A DNA stretch of 15,710 nucleotides. It comes from Fidelibacterota bacterium (lineage in GTDB: Bacteria; Marinisomatota; SORT01). The stretch covers positions 1-15,710 of the forward strand of contig JADFMS010000034.1 in assembly GCA_022563775.1 (NCBI GenBank), given 5' to 3'. Positions within the stretch are counted from its first letter, which is position 1; every line of letters begins with the position of its first letter. Positions 1 through 7,460 of this stretch are shown one piece after another. Both the position numbers and the translations under genes were made by a program. The notes beneath the pieces are model-generated. The model worked only from the letters and a program-made list of their open reading frames with translations, did no database searches and was not told the DNA's origin.

Positions 1-722
1 CGGCAGTAGGCTATCACTTCATCGGAGGATTTCAAACCGTTTTCTTCTTCATATAGCTTTCTAAGATCCGTTATTGACTTGAAAGTTTCATCAGGATTCG
101 CAGCCTGTGACCACGGTATGCTGAGCGCACCGGGAATATGACCCGCTCGCTGCGCACCCTCCTGAGGATAGCCTTCCATAGCTATGATTTCTCCTGCGTA
201 CTCGGCTGGGGAACGTACGTCAACCAAGGGCTTCTTTGACTCTAGCTGAGCCTCGGTATCTTTTCTAAAAGCCCTTATGCTGGTATCCTCCGAGCTTCCG
301 TGGTAATTCGTGGTAGGTAGGCTCGGTATATCAGTCACGAGCGGTTTTCCTTCCGCTTGCCATTTCGCCCTTCCGCCATTCATCACACGGCAGTCAGTAT
401 GCCCGTAGAGCTTGAACAGCCAAAGAGTATAGCAAGCCCACCAGTTGTTTTTATCTCCATAGAAAACCACCGTTGTGTCATTAGCAATCCCTTTCGCAGC
501 CATGAGTTTATCAAACTCATCCTTGTTTATGAAGTCTCTAATGACCGGTGCTTGCAGATCTTTCTGCCAATCGAGCTTCACTGCCCCCTGGACATGCCCC
601 GTGTCATATAGCTCGACATCCTCATCCGCCTCTACGATCCGCACAGACGAATCGTTTGCATGTTCTGCCACCCAATCGGTGCTTACGAGCACCTCTGGAT
701 GTGCGTAGTCTTCTGTATTCAT
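1..722 (-). CDS. Two-domain rhodanese (thiosulfate/3-mercaptopyruvate sulfurtransferase), 3' end cut by window edge
   Basis: The frame starts with ATG at 722-720, after a GGGAG ribosome-binding site about 8 bases upstream, and stays open for 240 codons to base 1. The protein begins [20 protein letters not shown]. Its N-terminal rhodanese domain includes [15 protein letters not shown], and its C-terminal domain includes [15 protein letters not shown] and [14 protein letters not shown]. These are standard motifs of SseA/TST-type enzymes, which move sulfane sulfur from thiosulfate or mercaptopyruvate to an acceptor such as cyanide or a thiol. The window ends exactly at EVIAYC, where the final Cys (residue 240) is the expected persulfide-carrying catalytic residue, followed by the first two bases of an Arg codon. 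That fits the usual CRxGxR loop. No signal peptide is seen, so the protein is probably cytoplasmic. It is transcribed away from the metal cluster. A palindrome just upstream suggests local control. Confidence 0.93.
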   Translation of the reverse strand, partial: MNTEDYAHPEVLVSTDWVAEHANDSSVRIVEADEDVELYDTGHVQGAVKLDWQKDLQAPVIRDFINKDEFDKLMAAKGIANDTTVVFYGDKNNWWACYTLWLFKLYGHTDCRVMNGGRAKWQAEGKPLVTDIPSLPTTNYHGSSEDTSIRAFRKDTEAQLESKKPLVDVRSPAEYAGEIIAMEGYPQEGAQRAGHIPGALSIPWSQAANPDETFKSITDLRKLYEEENGLKSSDEVIAYC

Positions 723-756
723 TGTATTTACTCCCATTCCTTAATTTATGAATCCT

Positions 757-781
757 AATTCGGACATCTATTGTCCGAATT
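757..781. promoter_or_regulatory. Perfect 10-bp inverted repeat upstream of the rhodanese gene, probable operator
   Basis: Arms AATTCGGACA (757-766) and TGTCCGAATT (772-781) are perfect reverse complements around a 5-base spacer. The centre lies about 47 bases upstream of the rhodanese start, where a repressor site over a promoter would be. The short spacer and lack of a T-run in the minus-strand direction make an operator more likely than a terminator. The core CGGAC-GTCCG resembles dyads bound by winged-helix repressors. Assignment to a family (Rrf2, MarR or ArsR type) is a guess. Confidence 0.55.
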
Positions 782-884
782 AAAAATAACGACTGTTCTT
801 CAGGATGTCAAGGACATATAAATTTTCTGCATACCCTCCCAGTAGGGAGATTGTTCCGCTGGTGCTGCTCCACCCTTAAAATGC

Positions 885-1094
885 CTATGGTATTATAATC
901 CACTGAGGAAAAACAATAATCGCTACCATCTTCTCCCTTTGAAGTAAGAAGCCTAGAAATGCTAACAGACCCCAAAAACCATTTAGCCCTAAACGCCAAA
1001 TTGCCATCGTCGAGCTAACATAATAAATCATCACTATCAGCATAGCCCATCCAACTACGCTGAAACCATTCTTACCAGCTGGCGGTAGATTCAT
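885..1094 (-). CDS. Possible small hydrophobic membrane protein, unrecognised
   Basis: A 69-codon frame starts at ATG 1094. It encodes a peptide with about two hydrophobic stretches, including VGWAMLIVMIYYVSS (residues ~14-28) and NGFWGLLAFLGFLL (~39-52), with a Trp- and Gly-rich character like real membrane segments. There is no convincing ribosome-binding site, and I recognise no family. A second overlapping frame (808-999) also stays open, so the sequence may be a frameshifted remnant rather than an intact gene. The rest of the 723-1253 gap holds the palindrome at 757-781, the box at 1215-1227 and A+T-rich sequence with nothing else I can identify. Confidence 0.3.
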   Translation of the reverse strand: MNLPPAGKNGFSVVGWAMLIVMIYYVSSTMAIWRLGLNGFWGLLAFLGFLLQREKMVAIIVFPQWIIIP

Positions 1095-1214
1095 ACGGGA
1101 TCAATTAGTAAACAGTTCGCCCCGTGTCTAAAAGCTAATTATCATCTGTATCATCATTTTTAAATATATAAGAATTGGTCAGATGAAAGTCTTGCTATTT
1201 ATAATCCTAATTAT

Positions 1215-1227
1215 TAAGTTAGACTTA
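1215..1227. promoter_or_regulatory. Candidate DtxR-family operator upstream of the regulator gene
   Basis: TAAGT (1215-1219) and ACTTA (1223-1227) are perfect inverted half-sites around TAG, giving TAAGTTAGACTTA. The site starts 39 bases before the start codon of the DtxR-like gene. DtxR/IdeR boxes have the general form TTAGGTTAG-CTAACCTAA, and this site partly resembles that. Autoregulation of a metalloregulator operon is common. The core AGTTAGAC (1217-1224) recurs at 4377-4384, before the dihaem cytochrome gene. The identity is inferred from position and similarity, not proven. Confidence 0.4.
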
Positions 1228-1253
1228 TAAAAATATAAAATTAATGTTACAAA

Positions 1254-1916
1254 ATGATAACAAGTACAATTGAAGATTATCTGGCAACGATTTACAGAGT
1301 GACTTCAGAGAACCAGAAGTCTACTACCACAATCATAGCTGATAAAATGAGAGTCTCGCGGACCACAGTCACAAGTATGTTCAAGAAATTGGCTGAATCT
1401 GAATTAATCACTCATGTCCTTTATAAAGGTGTATCTTTGACTGCGACTGGAGAAAAAATCGCATTGGAGATTATCAGGCATCATAGATTAATAGAGTTAT
1501 ATCTTCAAAATACTATGGGTGTTCCTTGGGAAAAAGTACACGAGGAAGCTGATAAATTGGAACATATTCTCTCTGAAGAAATTGAAGATAGAATAGATAA
1601 ACTATTGAATAGTCCAACAAATGATCCACATGGTGCCCCTATCCCGACAAAGGAGGGCTATGTATCTAATGATAACTTTAGACGGCTTAGTCAAGCAAAA
1701 AAGGGGGAAAATTTACTGATCAAACGAGTAGATGAAGAAGACTCCAAGAAACTTGTCTATCTGGCGAAAAAGGGACTCTATCCCAATACCGCACTTAAAG
1801 TCACCAATGTTGAACCGTTCGATGGACCGATAACAATTGAAATTGATAATACTGAAATTATAGTAGGCAATAAGATAGCAAATTCAGTTTTCGTAGATGA
1901 GATGTTAACTAAATAA
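1254..1916 (+). CDS. DtxR/MntR-family metal-dependent transcriptional regulator with C-terminal SH3-like domain
   Basis: This 220-residue protein has the usual length and order of the longer DtxR/IdeR type. A winged helix (residues ~1-65, with a recognition region around RVSRTTVTSMFKKL) is followed by a metal-binding dimerisation domain (~66-140) and a FeoA/SH3-like C-terminal domain (~145-220). The expected metal ligands are present: D8 in IEDYLATIY, H77 in RHHRLIE, and H96, D100, E103 and H104 in VHEEADKLEH. D8 and H77 sit at MntR positions. The DtxR ligand Cys102 is replaced by Asp100, a carboxylate as in MntR, so Mn(II) or Fe(II) sensing is plausible. There is no strong ribosome-binding site. 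The next gene begins 45 bases downstream, so it probably controls its own operon with the oxidase and the ZIP transporter. Which metal it senses cannot be read from the sequence. Confidence 0.92.
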   Translation: MITSTIEDYLATIYRVTSENQKSTTTIIADKMRVSRTTVTSMFKKLAESELITHVLYKGVSLTATGEKIALEIIRHHRLIELYLQNTMGVPWEKVHEEADKLEHILSEEIEDRIDKLLNSPTNDPHGAPIPTKEGYVSNDNFRRLSQAKKGENLLIKRVDEEDSKKLVYLAKKGLYPNTALKVTNVEPFDGPITIEIDNTEIIVGNKIANSVFVDEMLTK

Positions 1917-1961
1917 GCATGAATAAATTTAAGCATAACTAAAAAGGAATCGGAGGTAAAA

Positions 1962-2981
1962 ATGTACAAATCTTTCCTAAACTTGGGACCGAAAAAACTA
2001 TTGATAGCAACACTGATGATATTCACAATATTGGGTGGTGGCTACATATTAGGGCAGTATGAAGATGGAAATAAGGCACAAACTAATGAATCCAATTCTT
2101 CATTATTAGGCAGCGCCAGATTTCAATATAACAGACCTGCTATGTACCTCAAACCGCTTGAAGATGTTTATAATCCAACCCCTCCTCCGGCAAGAACTTC
2201 CCCCGGTAAACCTCGTCTTGTTGAGTATACATTAGTTATTGATGAGGATTTAATTCACGAAGTTGCTCCCGGGGTTGAAATACCTGTATGGACTTTTAAC
2301 GGTACCGTACCAGGACCTATTATACGCGCGACCGAAGGAGATACTTTACGGGTAACCCTTATAAATAATGGAGTGTATTCACATACCATTCATTTTCATG
2401 GAATTCATCCGGCAGATATGGATGGTGTGTTCGAACTCTTACCGGGAGGTAGAGAATTTGTATACGAATTCGTTGCGGAACCATATGGCGTATTTCCATA
2501 TCATTGCCATTCTAATCCGGTATCGCAGCACCTTCTAAACGGATTATACGGTATGATGATAATCGATCCACCGACGCCGCGTCCGGAGGCGCAGGAGCTT
2601 GCGTTTGTCATGAGTGCGTTCGACACCGACAGAGACGGGAGTGCAGACTTTTACTCGTGGAATGGCAAGGCTTTCCAATATGCTCACAATCCCGTTTCCC
2701 TCACCTTAGGAAAACCTGTAAGAATGTATGTGCTGAATATGTTTGAAGAAATGATGGCTCCACACATCCATGCAAACATGTTTGGACTAATTCCTTCCGG
2801 AACCGCTCTTGAACCTTCCGAAATTACCGATGTTACTGACCTTGCAATAGCTGAAAGAGCGATATTTGAATTTACTTACAAATATCCGGGAACTTATATG
2901 TTTCAATGCCATTTCACGGAACATATGGAACAGGGCTTGATGGGCTGGTTTAATGTACAACCGTCTCCACTCATAAATTAG
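1962..2981 (+). CDS. Two-domain multicopper oxidase, membrane-anchored or secreted
   Basis: The start is well set by GGAGG at 1952-1956. Residues ~11-31 form a hydrophobic signal or anchor helix. Two cupredoxin domains follow. Domain 1 has HTIHFHG (H141, H144, H146) and YHCHSN (H181, C182, H183) with H190 downstream, a full type-1 copper set plus trinuclear-centre histidines. Leu195 occupies the axial position where nitrite reductase NirK has Met. Domain 2 has PHIH (H268, H270) and FQCHFTEH (C316, H317, H321), but Met265 stands where the type-1 His is expected and Gln315 replaces the first His of the HCH motif. At 339 residues it matches two-domain laccases and NirK relatives. His144, where NirK has its catalytic Asp98, argues for an O2-reducing oxidase over nitrite reduction. 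Its partner ZIP gene starts 35 bases later, suggesting oxidation of a metal such as Fe(II), Mn(II) or Cu(I) linked to transport. The substrate is inferred. Confidence 0.9.
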   Translation: MYKSFLNLGPKKLLIATLMIFTILGGGYILGQYEDGNKAQTNESNSSLLGSARFQYNRPAMYLKPLEDVYNPTPPPARTSPGKPRLVEYTLVIDEDLIHEVAPGVEIPVWTFNGTVPGPIIRATEGDTLRVTLINNGVYSHTIHFHGIHPADMDGVFELLPGGREFVYEFVAEPYGVFPYHCHSNPVSQHLLNGLYGMMIIDPPTPRPEAQELAFVMSAFDTDRDGSADFYSWNGKAFQYAHNPVSLTLGKPVRMYVLNMFEEMMAPHIHANMFGLIPSGTALEPSEITDVTDLAIAERAIFEFTYKYPGTYMFQCHFTEHMEQGLMGWFNVQPSPLIN

Positions 2982-3016
2982 CATATTAACTCTTTTATCA
3001 AGGAGCTAGAATTATT

Positions 3017-4267
3017 ATGGGTGTAGAAAGCGCATCCTCGGAAAAATACTCACTACTGAAATTGGTACTTAGCGGCTTAGTGCCCTTAATGCTGCTTGCG
3101 GGCTTGGTTGCGTTTATTATCATAAAAGGAACCGGCTTACGTGACTATGTGCCGGCACCCTTAGAAGAACTTTCGTTTGAACGAATTATCTTCAGTGATA
3201 CAGGTATTGACGCTGAAGTTTTTAATAGCGGTCCTGAACCGCTTACTATAGCCCATGTGCAGATAGGTTGGTTCAACAGGACATCATATCAATTCACAAT
3301 AAAGCCAAGTTCAACTATTCCACGTCTCGGAAAGGCAACTGTACATATTCCGTATCCCTGGGTTGAGGGTGAACCGTATGAGATCGTTCTCATCACAGGT
3401 ACAGGTATGATATTTGCCCATGATGTGGAAATAGCGACGATGACGCCAAAAGTAACTTGGTCGTTGATGGGAAATTTTGCTATGCTCGGCATATACGTTG
3501 GTGTTATACCGGTCTATCTTGGTCTTTTATGGATTTATTTCCTCCGTCGCATTGACCGTAAGTGGTATGATTTCTTTTTGGCTTTAACGATTGGACTTCT
3601 TGTATTCCTCGGTGGTGATGCCATCGCTGAAGCGATTGAATTGAGTGGGCAAGTTGCCGACGTCCTTAACGGCACAGGGATTATTATTATTGGAATCAGT
3701 GCGACTATGCTCATTCTTACAGCTATTGATCAAACTGTTTCTAAGCATCGAGCGCGTAAAAATGAAGAATCCAAAGAAAATACAACCTCTTTAGACACCA
3801 AATCGGTACTAACGCTGGCTTATATCATTGCATTGAGTATTGGAATACATAATCTTGGTGAAGGACTTGCTATTGGTGGAGCATACGCGGTAGGGGAAGT
3901 ATCATTAGGAGCCTTTCTTGTGCTTGGATTCATGATTCATAACATAACTGAAGGCGTTGCCATAGTGGCACCCTTATCCCGAAGTAAGTTCCCTCTTTGG
4001 CATCTATTAGTTTTAGGCTTGGTAGCAGGGGCTCCCACAATAATCGGAACATGGATAGGTGGATTTACCTTCTCTCGTGTATGGTCGTTACTACTAATAT
4101 CAATAGGTGCGGGAGCTATATTTCAGGTTGTGCTGCTAATTTACCGTCAGATGCGACAAGCTTCAATACGTCGTAATGTCCATTCCATTGTTACCTATAG
4201 AAATGTGATTGGCTTTATGAGTGGATTGGCAGTAATGTATGCTACAGGCCTTTTTGTAACCGCTTGA
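3017..4267 (+). CDS. ZIP-family divalent metal transporter with N-terminal extracytoplasmic domain
   Basis: AGGAG at 3001-3005 precedes the ATG. The ZIP signature lies in two paired helices: HNLGEG (H278, N279, E282) and HNITEG (H308, N309, E312). These residues form the binuclear metal site in helices 4 and 5 of ZIP transporters, which import Zn(II), Fe(II) or Mn(II) into the cytoplasm. The 416-residue length exceeds a typical bacterial ZIP of about 250-300. The extra part is one helix (~17-36) followed by a beta-rich segment (~50-145, between DYVPAPLEEL and MTPKVTWSL) that should lie outside the inner membrane. A charged loop (~243-263) precedes helix 4, where ZIPs often have a variable loop. 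Co-transcription with a DtxR-type regulator and a multicopper oxidase suggests metal-regulated uptake, with the outer domain perhaps docking the oxidase. The metal is not determined. Confidence 0.9.
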   Translation: MGVESASSEKYSLLKLVLSGLVPLMLLAGLVAFIIIKGTGLRDYVPAPLEELSFERIIFSDTGIDAEVFNSGPEPLTIAHVQIGWFNRTSYQFTIKPSSTIPRLGKATVHIPYPWVEGEPYEIVLITGTGMIFAHDVEIATMTPKVTWSLMGNFAMLGIYVGVIPVYLGLLWIYFLRRIDRKWYDFFLALTIGLLVFLGGDAIAEAIELSGQVADVLNGTGIIIIGISATMLILTAIDQTVSKHRARKNEESKENTTSLDTKSVLTLAYIIALSIGIHNLGEGLAIGGAYAVGEVSLGAFLVLGFMIHNITEGVAIVAPLSRSKFPLWHLLVLGLVAGAPTIIGTWIGGFTFSRVWSLLLISIGAGAIFQVVLLIYRQMRQASIRRNVHSIVTYRNVIGFMSGLAVMYATGLFVTA

Positions 4268-4311
4268 TATTGTTAGGCGTCAGATAAAAGTGGACATTTA
4301 TTGGGCGTTCT

Positions 4312-4325
4312 GGATAATTTTATCC
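4312..4325. terminator. A+T-rich palindrome after the ZIP gene, weak terminator candidate
   Basis: GGATAATTTTATCC is a perfect 14-base palindrome (6-bp arms around TT) 45 bases after the ZIP stop, followed by a short T-rich stretch. The low G+C stem makes it a weak intrinsic terminator. It could instead be a protein-binding dyad at the boundary between the two operons. Confidence 0.25.
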
Positions 4326-4376
4326 TTTATCTTAAATTTCATTATAAATAAAGCTTTTACGTCACGAATATTAATT

Positions 4377-4384
4377 AGTTAGAC
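4377..4384. promoter_or_regulatory. Second copy of the AGTTAGAC motif, before the dihaem cytochrome
   Basis: AGTTAGAC repeats the core of the candidate metalloregulator box at 1217-1224 and lies about 95 bases before the cytochrome start. The second half-site is poor here (ACATGG instead of ACTTATA). An eight-base match in A+T-rich sequence can be chance. It is listed because a shared operator would tie the two operons into one metal regulon. Confidence 0.25.
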
Positions 4385-4478
4385 ATGGATGATAAATGAT
4401 TTTTCAAAATAAGTTGCTACTGGATGTCGTAACACTGGACAAAGTTTTTTGATGATAAACATTTAAAAGGATGAACTA

Positions 4479-5687
4479 ATGAATAGATATCTCTTAACTA
4501 TAACTGCTGTGATGGCCATTCTGATCACCACTATCAGCTGTGATAAACTTCTGACTACCGCACCTGAGGCGGGCGACGATTTCGAGACGCCCTTTGATCC
4601 TCTTCCTAACGAGCTTAATATAATGTTCGCAGCTGGTGACGAAGCATTTGATCATGCTTTTACTGCAAGTGAGGGCCTCGGCCCCATATTCAATAACGTA
4701 GCCTGCGCTGCGTGTCATTCAGCTGATGGACGCGGTACTCCAAGTGAGGCGCTTGTCAGATTCAGTAGAGGTTCCGACCTCATTCCCGATGAAGGGGGAC
4801 CACAACATCAGGACAAAGCTATTCCGGGTGTACCTCTTGAACAAATCCCAAGTGACGCTCAGACTTCCGTTCGGATGCCCCCTGCCGTTTTTGGAGTGGG
4901 CTTGATGGAAGCTATCTCGGATTCGACAATTTTGTCAAATGAAGATCCCACAGATGCTGATGGCGATGGAATCTCCGGACGGGTAAACTGGGTAACTGCA
5001 GGAGACTTTGTTCCTACAGCGTTTGTTGGCGGAGGAGGTGGTCTTCAAGTGGGGCGATTCGGCCTCAAGGCGAATGTCTCTTCTCTACTCGAGCAAGTTG
5101 TGAACGCCTATCATCAGGATATGGGTATAACGAGTGATTTTATTCCTGTAGAGAATAATCATCAGGATGGCGAGGGAATTGCCCTCGGTGATTTAGCGCC
5201 TGATCCCGAAATTTCAGCCCAAACTGTGCTCGACGTAGTTGTGTACGTCCGGTTATTATCACCGCCCGCTCGGGGAGAGATAACGCCGGAAGTAACTCTT
5301 GGTGAATCTCTCTTTGAAGGTATCGGATGCGTTTCTTGCCATATTCCATCTATGAAAACAGGCGTTCATAATGTTCCGCAGCTAAATCAAGTAGATGCAA
5401 ATCTGTACTCCGACCTTCTCCTGCACGATATGGGAAACGGTCTTGCAGACTTTAGGCCAGATGGTTCAGCGGATGGCTTTGAATGGCGTACTACACCGCT
5501 TTGGGGACTCCGAATAGTGCCAGATTTTCTCGACGGCAATGCATTTTATCTTCACGATGGGCGCGCGACTACTCTTGAGGACGCGATTGAATTTCACGGT
5601 GGAGAGGCACAAGCTGCTTCCGACGCCTTTTCTGCGCTTTCTCAGGACGACAAGGACGCTTTAATCGCCTTCCTGGAATCTCTATAG
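4479..5687 (+). CDS. Dihaem c-type cytochrome lipoprotein, DUF1111 'thiol oxidoreductase' type
   Basis: AAAGGATG provides a ribosome-binding site just before the ATG. A lipoprotein signal ends in TTISC (Cys21), so the protein should be lipid-anchored outside the inner membrane. Two CxxCH haem motifs are present: CAACH (76-80) and CVSCH (284-288). The arrangement, together with RMPPAVFGVGLMEAI, EWRTTPLWGLR and FYLHDGRATTLEDAIEFHGG, matches the DUF1111 dihaem family related to MauG and bacterial cytochrome c peroxidases. Members of this family often sit in iron-related gene clusters, and the original 'thiol oxidoreductase' name is not biochemically secure. At 402 residues it is within the usual range. 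The Rieske gene follows after 7 bases and the porin after that, so a periplasmic electron-transfer role between outer- and inner-membrane partners is the natural reading. The electron donor and acceptor are unknown. Confidence 0.9.
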   Translation: MNRYLLTITAVMAILITTISCDKLLTTAPEAGDDFETPFDPLPNELNIMFAAGDEAFDHAFTASEGLGPIFNNVACAACHSADGRGTPSEALVRFSRGSDLIPDEGGPQHQDKAIPGVPLEQIPSDAQTSVRMPPAVFGVGLMEAISDSTILSNEDPTDADGDGISGRVNWVTAGDFVPTAFVGGGGGLQVGRFGLKANVSSLLEQVVNAYHQDMGITSDFIPVENNHQDGEGIALGDLAPDPEISAQTVLDVVVYVRLLSPPARGEITPEVTLGESLFEGIGCVSCHIPSMKTGVHNVPQLNQVDANLYSDLLLHDMGNGLADFRPDGSADGFEWRTTPLWGLRIVPDFLDGNAFYLHDGRATTLEDAIEFHGGEAQAASDAFSALSQDDKDALIAFLESL

Positions 5688-5694
5688 AGCCATT

Positions 5695-6135
5695 TTGGTA
5701 ACCACGAGTTATACAAGGCGGAAGTTCATCAAACTCGTATCATCTGGTATTGGTGGCGGATTGATAGGCGGGGGCATTATAGGCTGTGCAACAGCAACAG
5801 TGTATCAGGGTACCCTCAACAGAAACATTCTCGAATTTCCATTATCTAAATTCAATGAAAATATAGGCGATAATTACGGATTGCTAATCTCAGCGTTTAA
5901 AATGAGTGATGCAATAATCCTGATAAAAGATACAGAAGGAGAATTTTTGGCGCTTTCGGCACGTTGCACCCATCAGGGCTGTCAGGTAAAAGTAAAAAAA
6001 CAATCCTTCAATTGCTCTTGCCATGGTTCAGCTTATGACGGCTATGGAAACGTCATAAGAGGCCCTGCTCAAAAACGTCTCCGCTCGTTTCCTGTTAAAA
6101 TTTTGGATGGAATTATAAAAATTAATTTAATATAG
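5695..6135 (+). CDS. Rieske [2Fe-2S] protein with Tat signal, TTG start
   Basis: The protein has the full cluster set: C91 and H93 in CTHQGC, and C107 and H110 in CSCHGSAY. C96 and C109 are placed for the stabilising disulfide found in bc1/b6f-type, high-potential Rieske proteins. The N-terminus TRRKFIKLVSS is a twin-arginine export signal. It is followed by a Gly-rich hydrophobic stretch ending in IIGC (Cys31), which could be an uncleaved anchor or a lipobox. The start is TTG at 5695, since no in-frame ATG precedes the RR motif. Spacing of 7 bases after the cytochrome suggests translational coupling. There is no cytochrome b gene nearby, so this is unlikely to be part of a bc1 complex encoded here. 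It probably passes electrons within this cluster. The final pathway is inferred. Confidence 0.92.
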   Translation: MVTTSYTRRKFIKLVSSGIGGGLIGGGIIGCATATVYQGTLNRNILEFPLSKFNENIGDNYGLLISAFKMSDAIILIKDTEGEFLALSARCTHQGCQVKVKKQSFNCSCHGSAYDGYGNVIRGPAQKRLRSFPVKILDGIIKINLI

Positions 6136-6151
6136 ATTGGAGAATTCAGAC

Positions 6152-7336
6152 ATGAATTTTTATAAAACACTTTTACTGTTATTGTTAGCTGCCATATTTA
6201 CTCCGGTATTACAGGCTCAAACCGATGAAATCAAAGAGGACTCACCTCAAGCGGGATCGCTCACTAAAGGGGGTATTTATGACAAACCCTTCATAACCGG
6301 CATCGGGGGGCGTTTGAGAATCGGTGGCTACGTAGATGCTCAGTTTAGACATCACCGCACTTTAGGAATCGTTGAAGAACAGTCATTTCTTCTGGAACGA
6401 ATGAACCTCTTCACCTTCACGAATATTTCGGACAAGGTGCGCTTCATTAGCGAACTCGAATTCGAAGATGGAGGCGAAGAGGTTAAGATAGAGCTCGCCA
6501 TAGTAGACTTCGAAATACACGAGGCGGTTACTTTTCGAGGGGGGATTCTCCTCTCTCCCTTAGGGCGTTTTAATCAGGCTCATGACTCGCCTGCTAATCA
6601 GCTGATTGACAGACCGCTTGTCAGCACCCAGATTATTCCGACGACATTCTCCGAAGTAGGGATGGGTTTCCTTGGTTCCTTCTATACATCGGCAACATCA
6701 AGAGTAACGTACGAAATTTATGCCGTGAATGGAATTAATGACGGCCTTGTCCTCGAATCCGGTGGTAACACATTCATTCCAAACGGCAAGAGTAATTTTG
6801 AGGATAACAATAATCACCTTTCTATCACCGGTCGAATAGCATACAGTCCTTCGTCTTCTTTTGAAATCGGAGCTTCAACACATTCAGGTCCTTACAATGT
6901 TTACAAACTTGAAGGTATTAAAGTCGACGAAAAAAGAAACGTATCGATATTTGCCTTGGATGGCTTCTTCCGGCAACAGAATTTACAAATCACCTGGGAA
7001 TACGCAGAAGCAAATATCGATATTGATCCTTCACTTGGCGGCATCTATGCAGAAAATCAGAATGGCTTCTACGTCGAAGGCAACTATAAGTTTCTCGATA
7101 AAGTAGTTCCAAATTTGCCCGAGTCATATCTCATGGCTTCATTTAGGTATGAAACACTGAATTTAAATACAAACATAAGTGGTGAGGATGCTAGAAGAAT
7201 TACTATTGGATTAAACTTCCGGCCGAATCCGGATACAGCTTTTAAGTTAGACTTTCAGCACAATCTGACTCATGATACCTTCAATTTGGAAGCCGAAGAT
7301 ACGGCCATACTATTCGGCATAGCATCCTACTTCTAG
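6152..7336 (+). CDS. Outer-membrane porin-like beta-barrel
   Basis: I place the start at ATG 6152, with GGAG at 6139-6142; a TTG 15 bases earlier would lie before that ribosome-binding site and is less likely. A signal peptide of about 22 residues, ending near VLQAQ, precedes the mature protein. The body alternates polar and hydrophobic residues typical of beta-strands (GGRLRIGGYVDAQF, KVRFISELEFED, EVKIELAIVDFEI), and the chain ends in SYF, an aromatic C-terminus used for barrel assembly. About 394 residues would make a barrel of roughly 16 strands. The N-terminal strand pattern recalls phosphate-selective (OprP/OprO-like) porins, but the substrate cannot be read. It ends the dihaem-Rieske operon and may admit the substrate or metal used by these proteins. 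Confidence 0.8.
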   Translation: MNFYKTLLLLLLAAIFTPVLQAQTDEIKEDSPQAGSLTKGGIYDKPFITGIGGRLRIGGYVDAQFRHHRTLGIVEEQSFLLERMNLFTFTNISDKVRFISELEFEDGGEEVKIELAIVDFEIHEAVTFRGGILLSPLGRFNQAHDSPANQLIDRPLVSTQIIPTTFSEVGMGFLGSFYTSATSRVTYEIYAVNGINDGLVLESGGNTFIPNGKSNFEDNNNHLSITGRIAYSPSSSFEIGASTHSGPYNVYKLEGIKVDEKRNVSIFALDGFFRQQNLQITWEYAEANIDIDPSLGGIYAENQNGFYVEGNYKFLDKVVPNLPESYLMASFRYETLNLNTNISGEDARRITIGLNFRPNPDTAFKLDFQHNLTHDTFNLEAEDTAILFGIASYF

Positions 7337-7340
7337 GATA

Positions 7341-7354
7341 TTGATAATAATCGA
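7341..7354. promoter_or_regulatory. FNR/CRP-like dyad between the porin and the Cyc2-like gene
   Basis: TTGAT-AATA-ATCGA differs at one base from the FNR-type consensus TTGAT-N4-ATCAA. It lies about 107 bases before the Cyc2-like start, inside the only sizeable gap in this gene run. Redox-responsive control would suit the genes, but a near match to a short consensus may be chance. Confidence 0.2.
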
Positions 7355-7460
7355 TGAACGGTGAAAGTTTTATTATTAATTAAAATATCGAATCGAAGAT
7401 AGGGAGTGGATTGCTAGGTTTCATATGAGCTTGAAAGCCAAAGTCAAAAGGAGATATACG

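Noticed and set aside
357..751. Plus-strand open frames over the rhodanese region
   Set aside because: They lie opposite the clear minus-strand rhodanese and encode no recognisable protein.
808..999. Second minus-strand frame overlapping the small membrane ORF
   Set aside because: Composition is not protein-like, with no ribosome-binding site; it is noted only as a sign of possible frameshift.
1962..2981. Copper nitrite reductase (NirK)
   Set aside because: The NirK catalytic Asp is replaced by His144 and extra HxH/HCH histidines are present, so a multicopper oxidase fits better.
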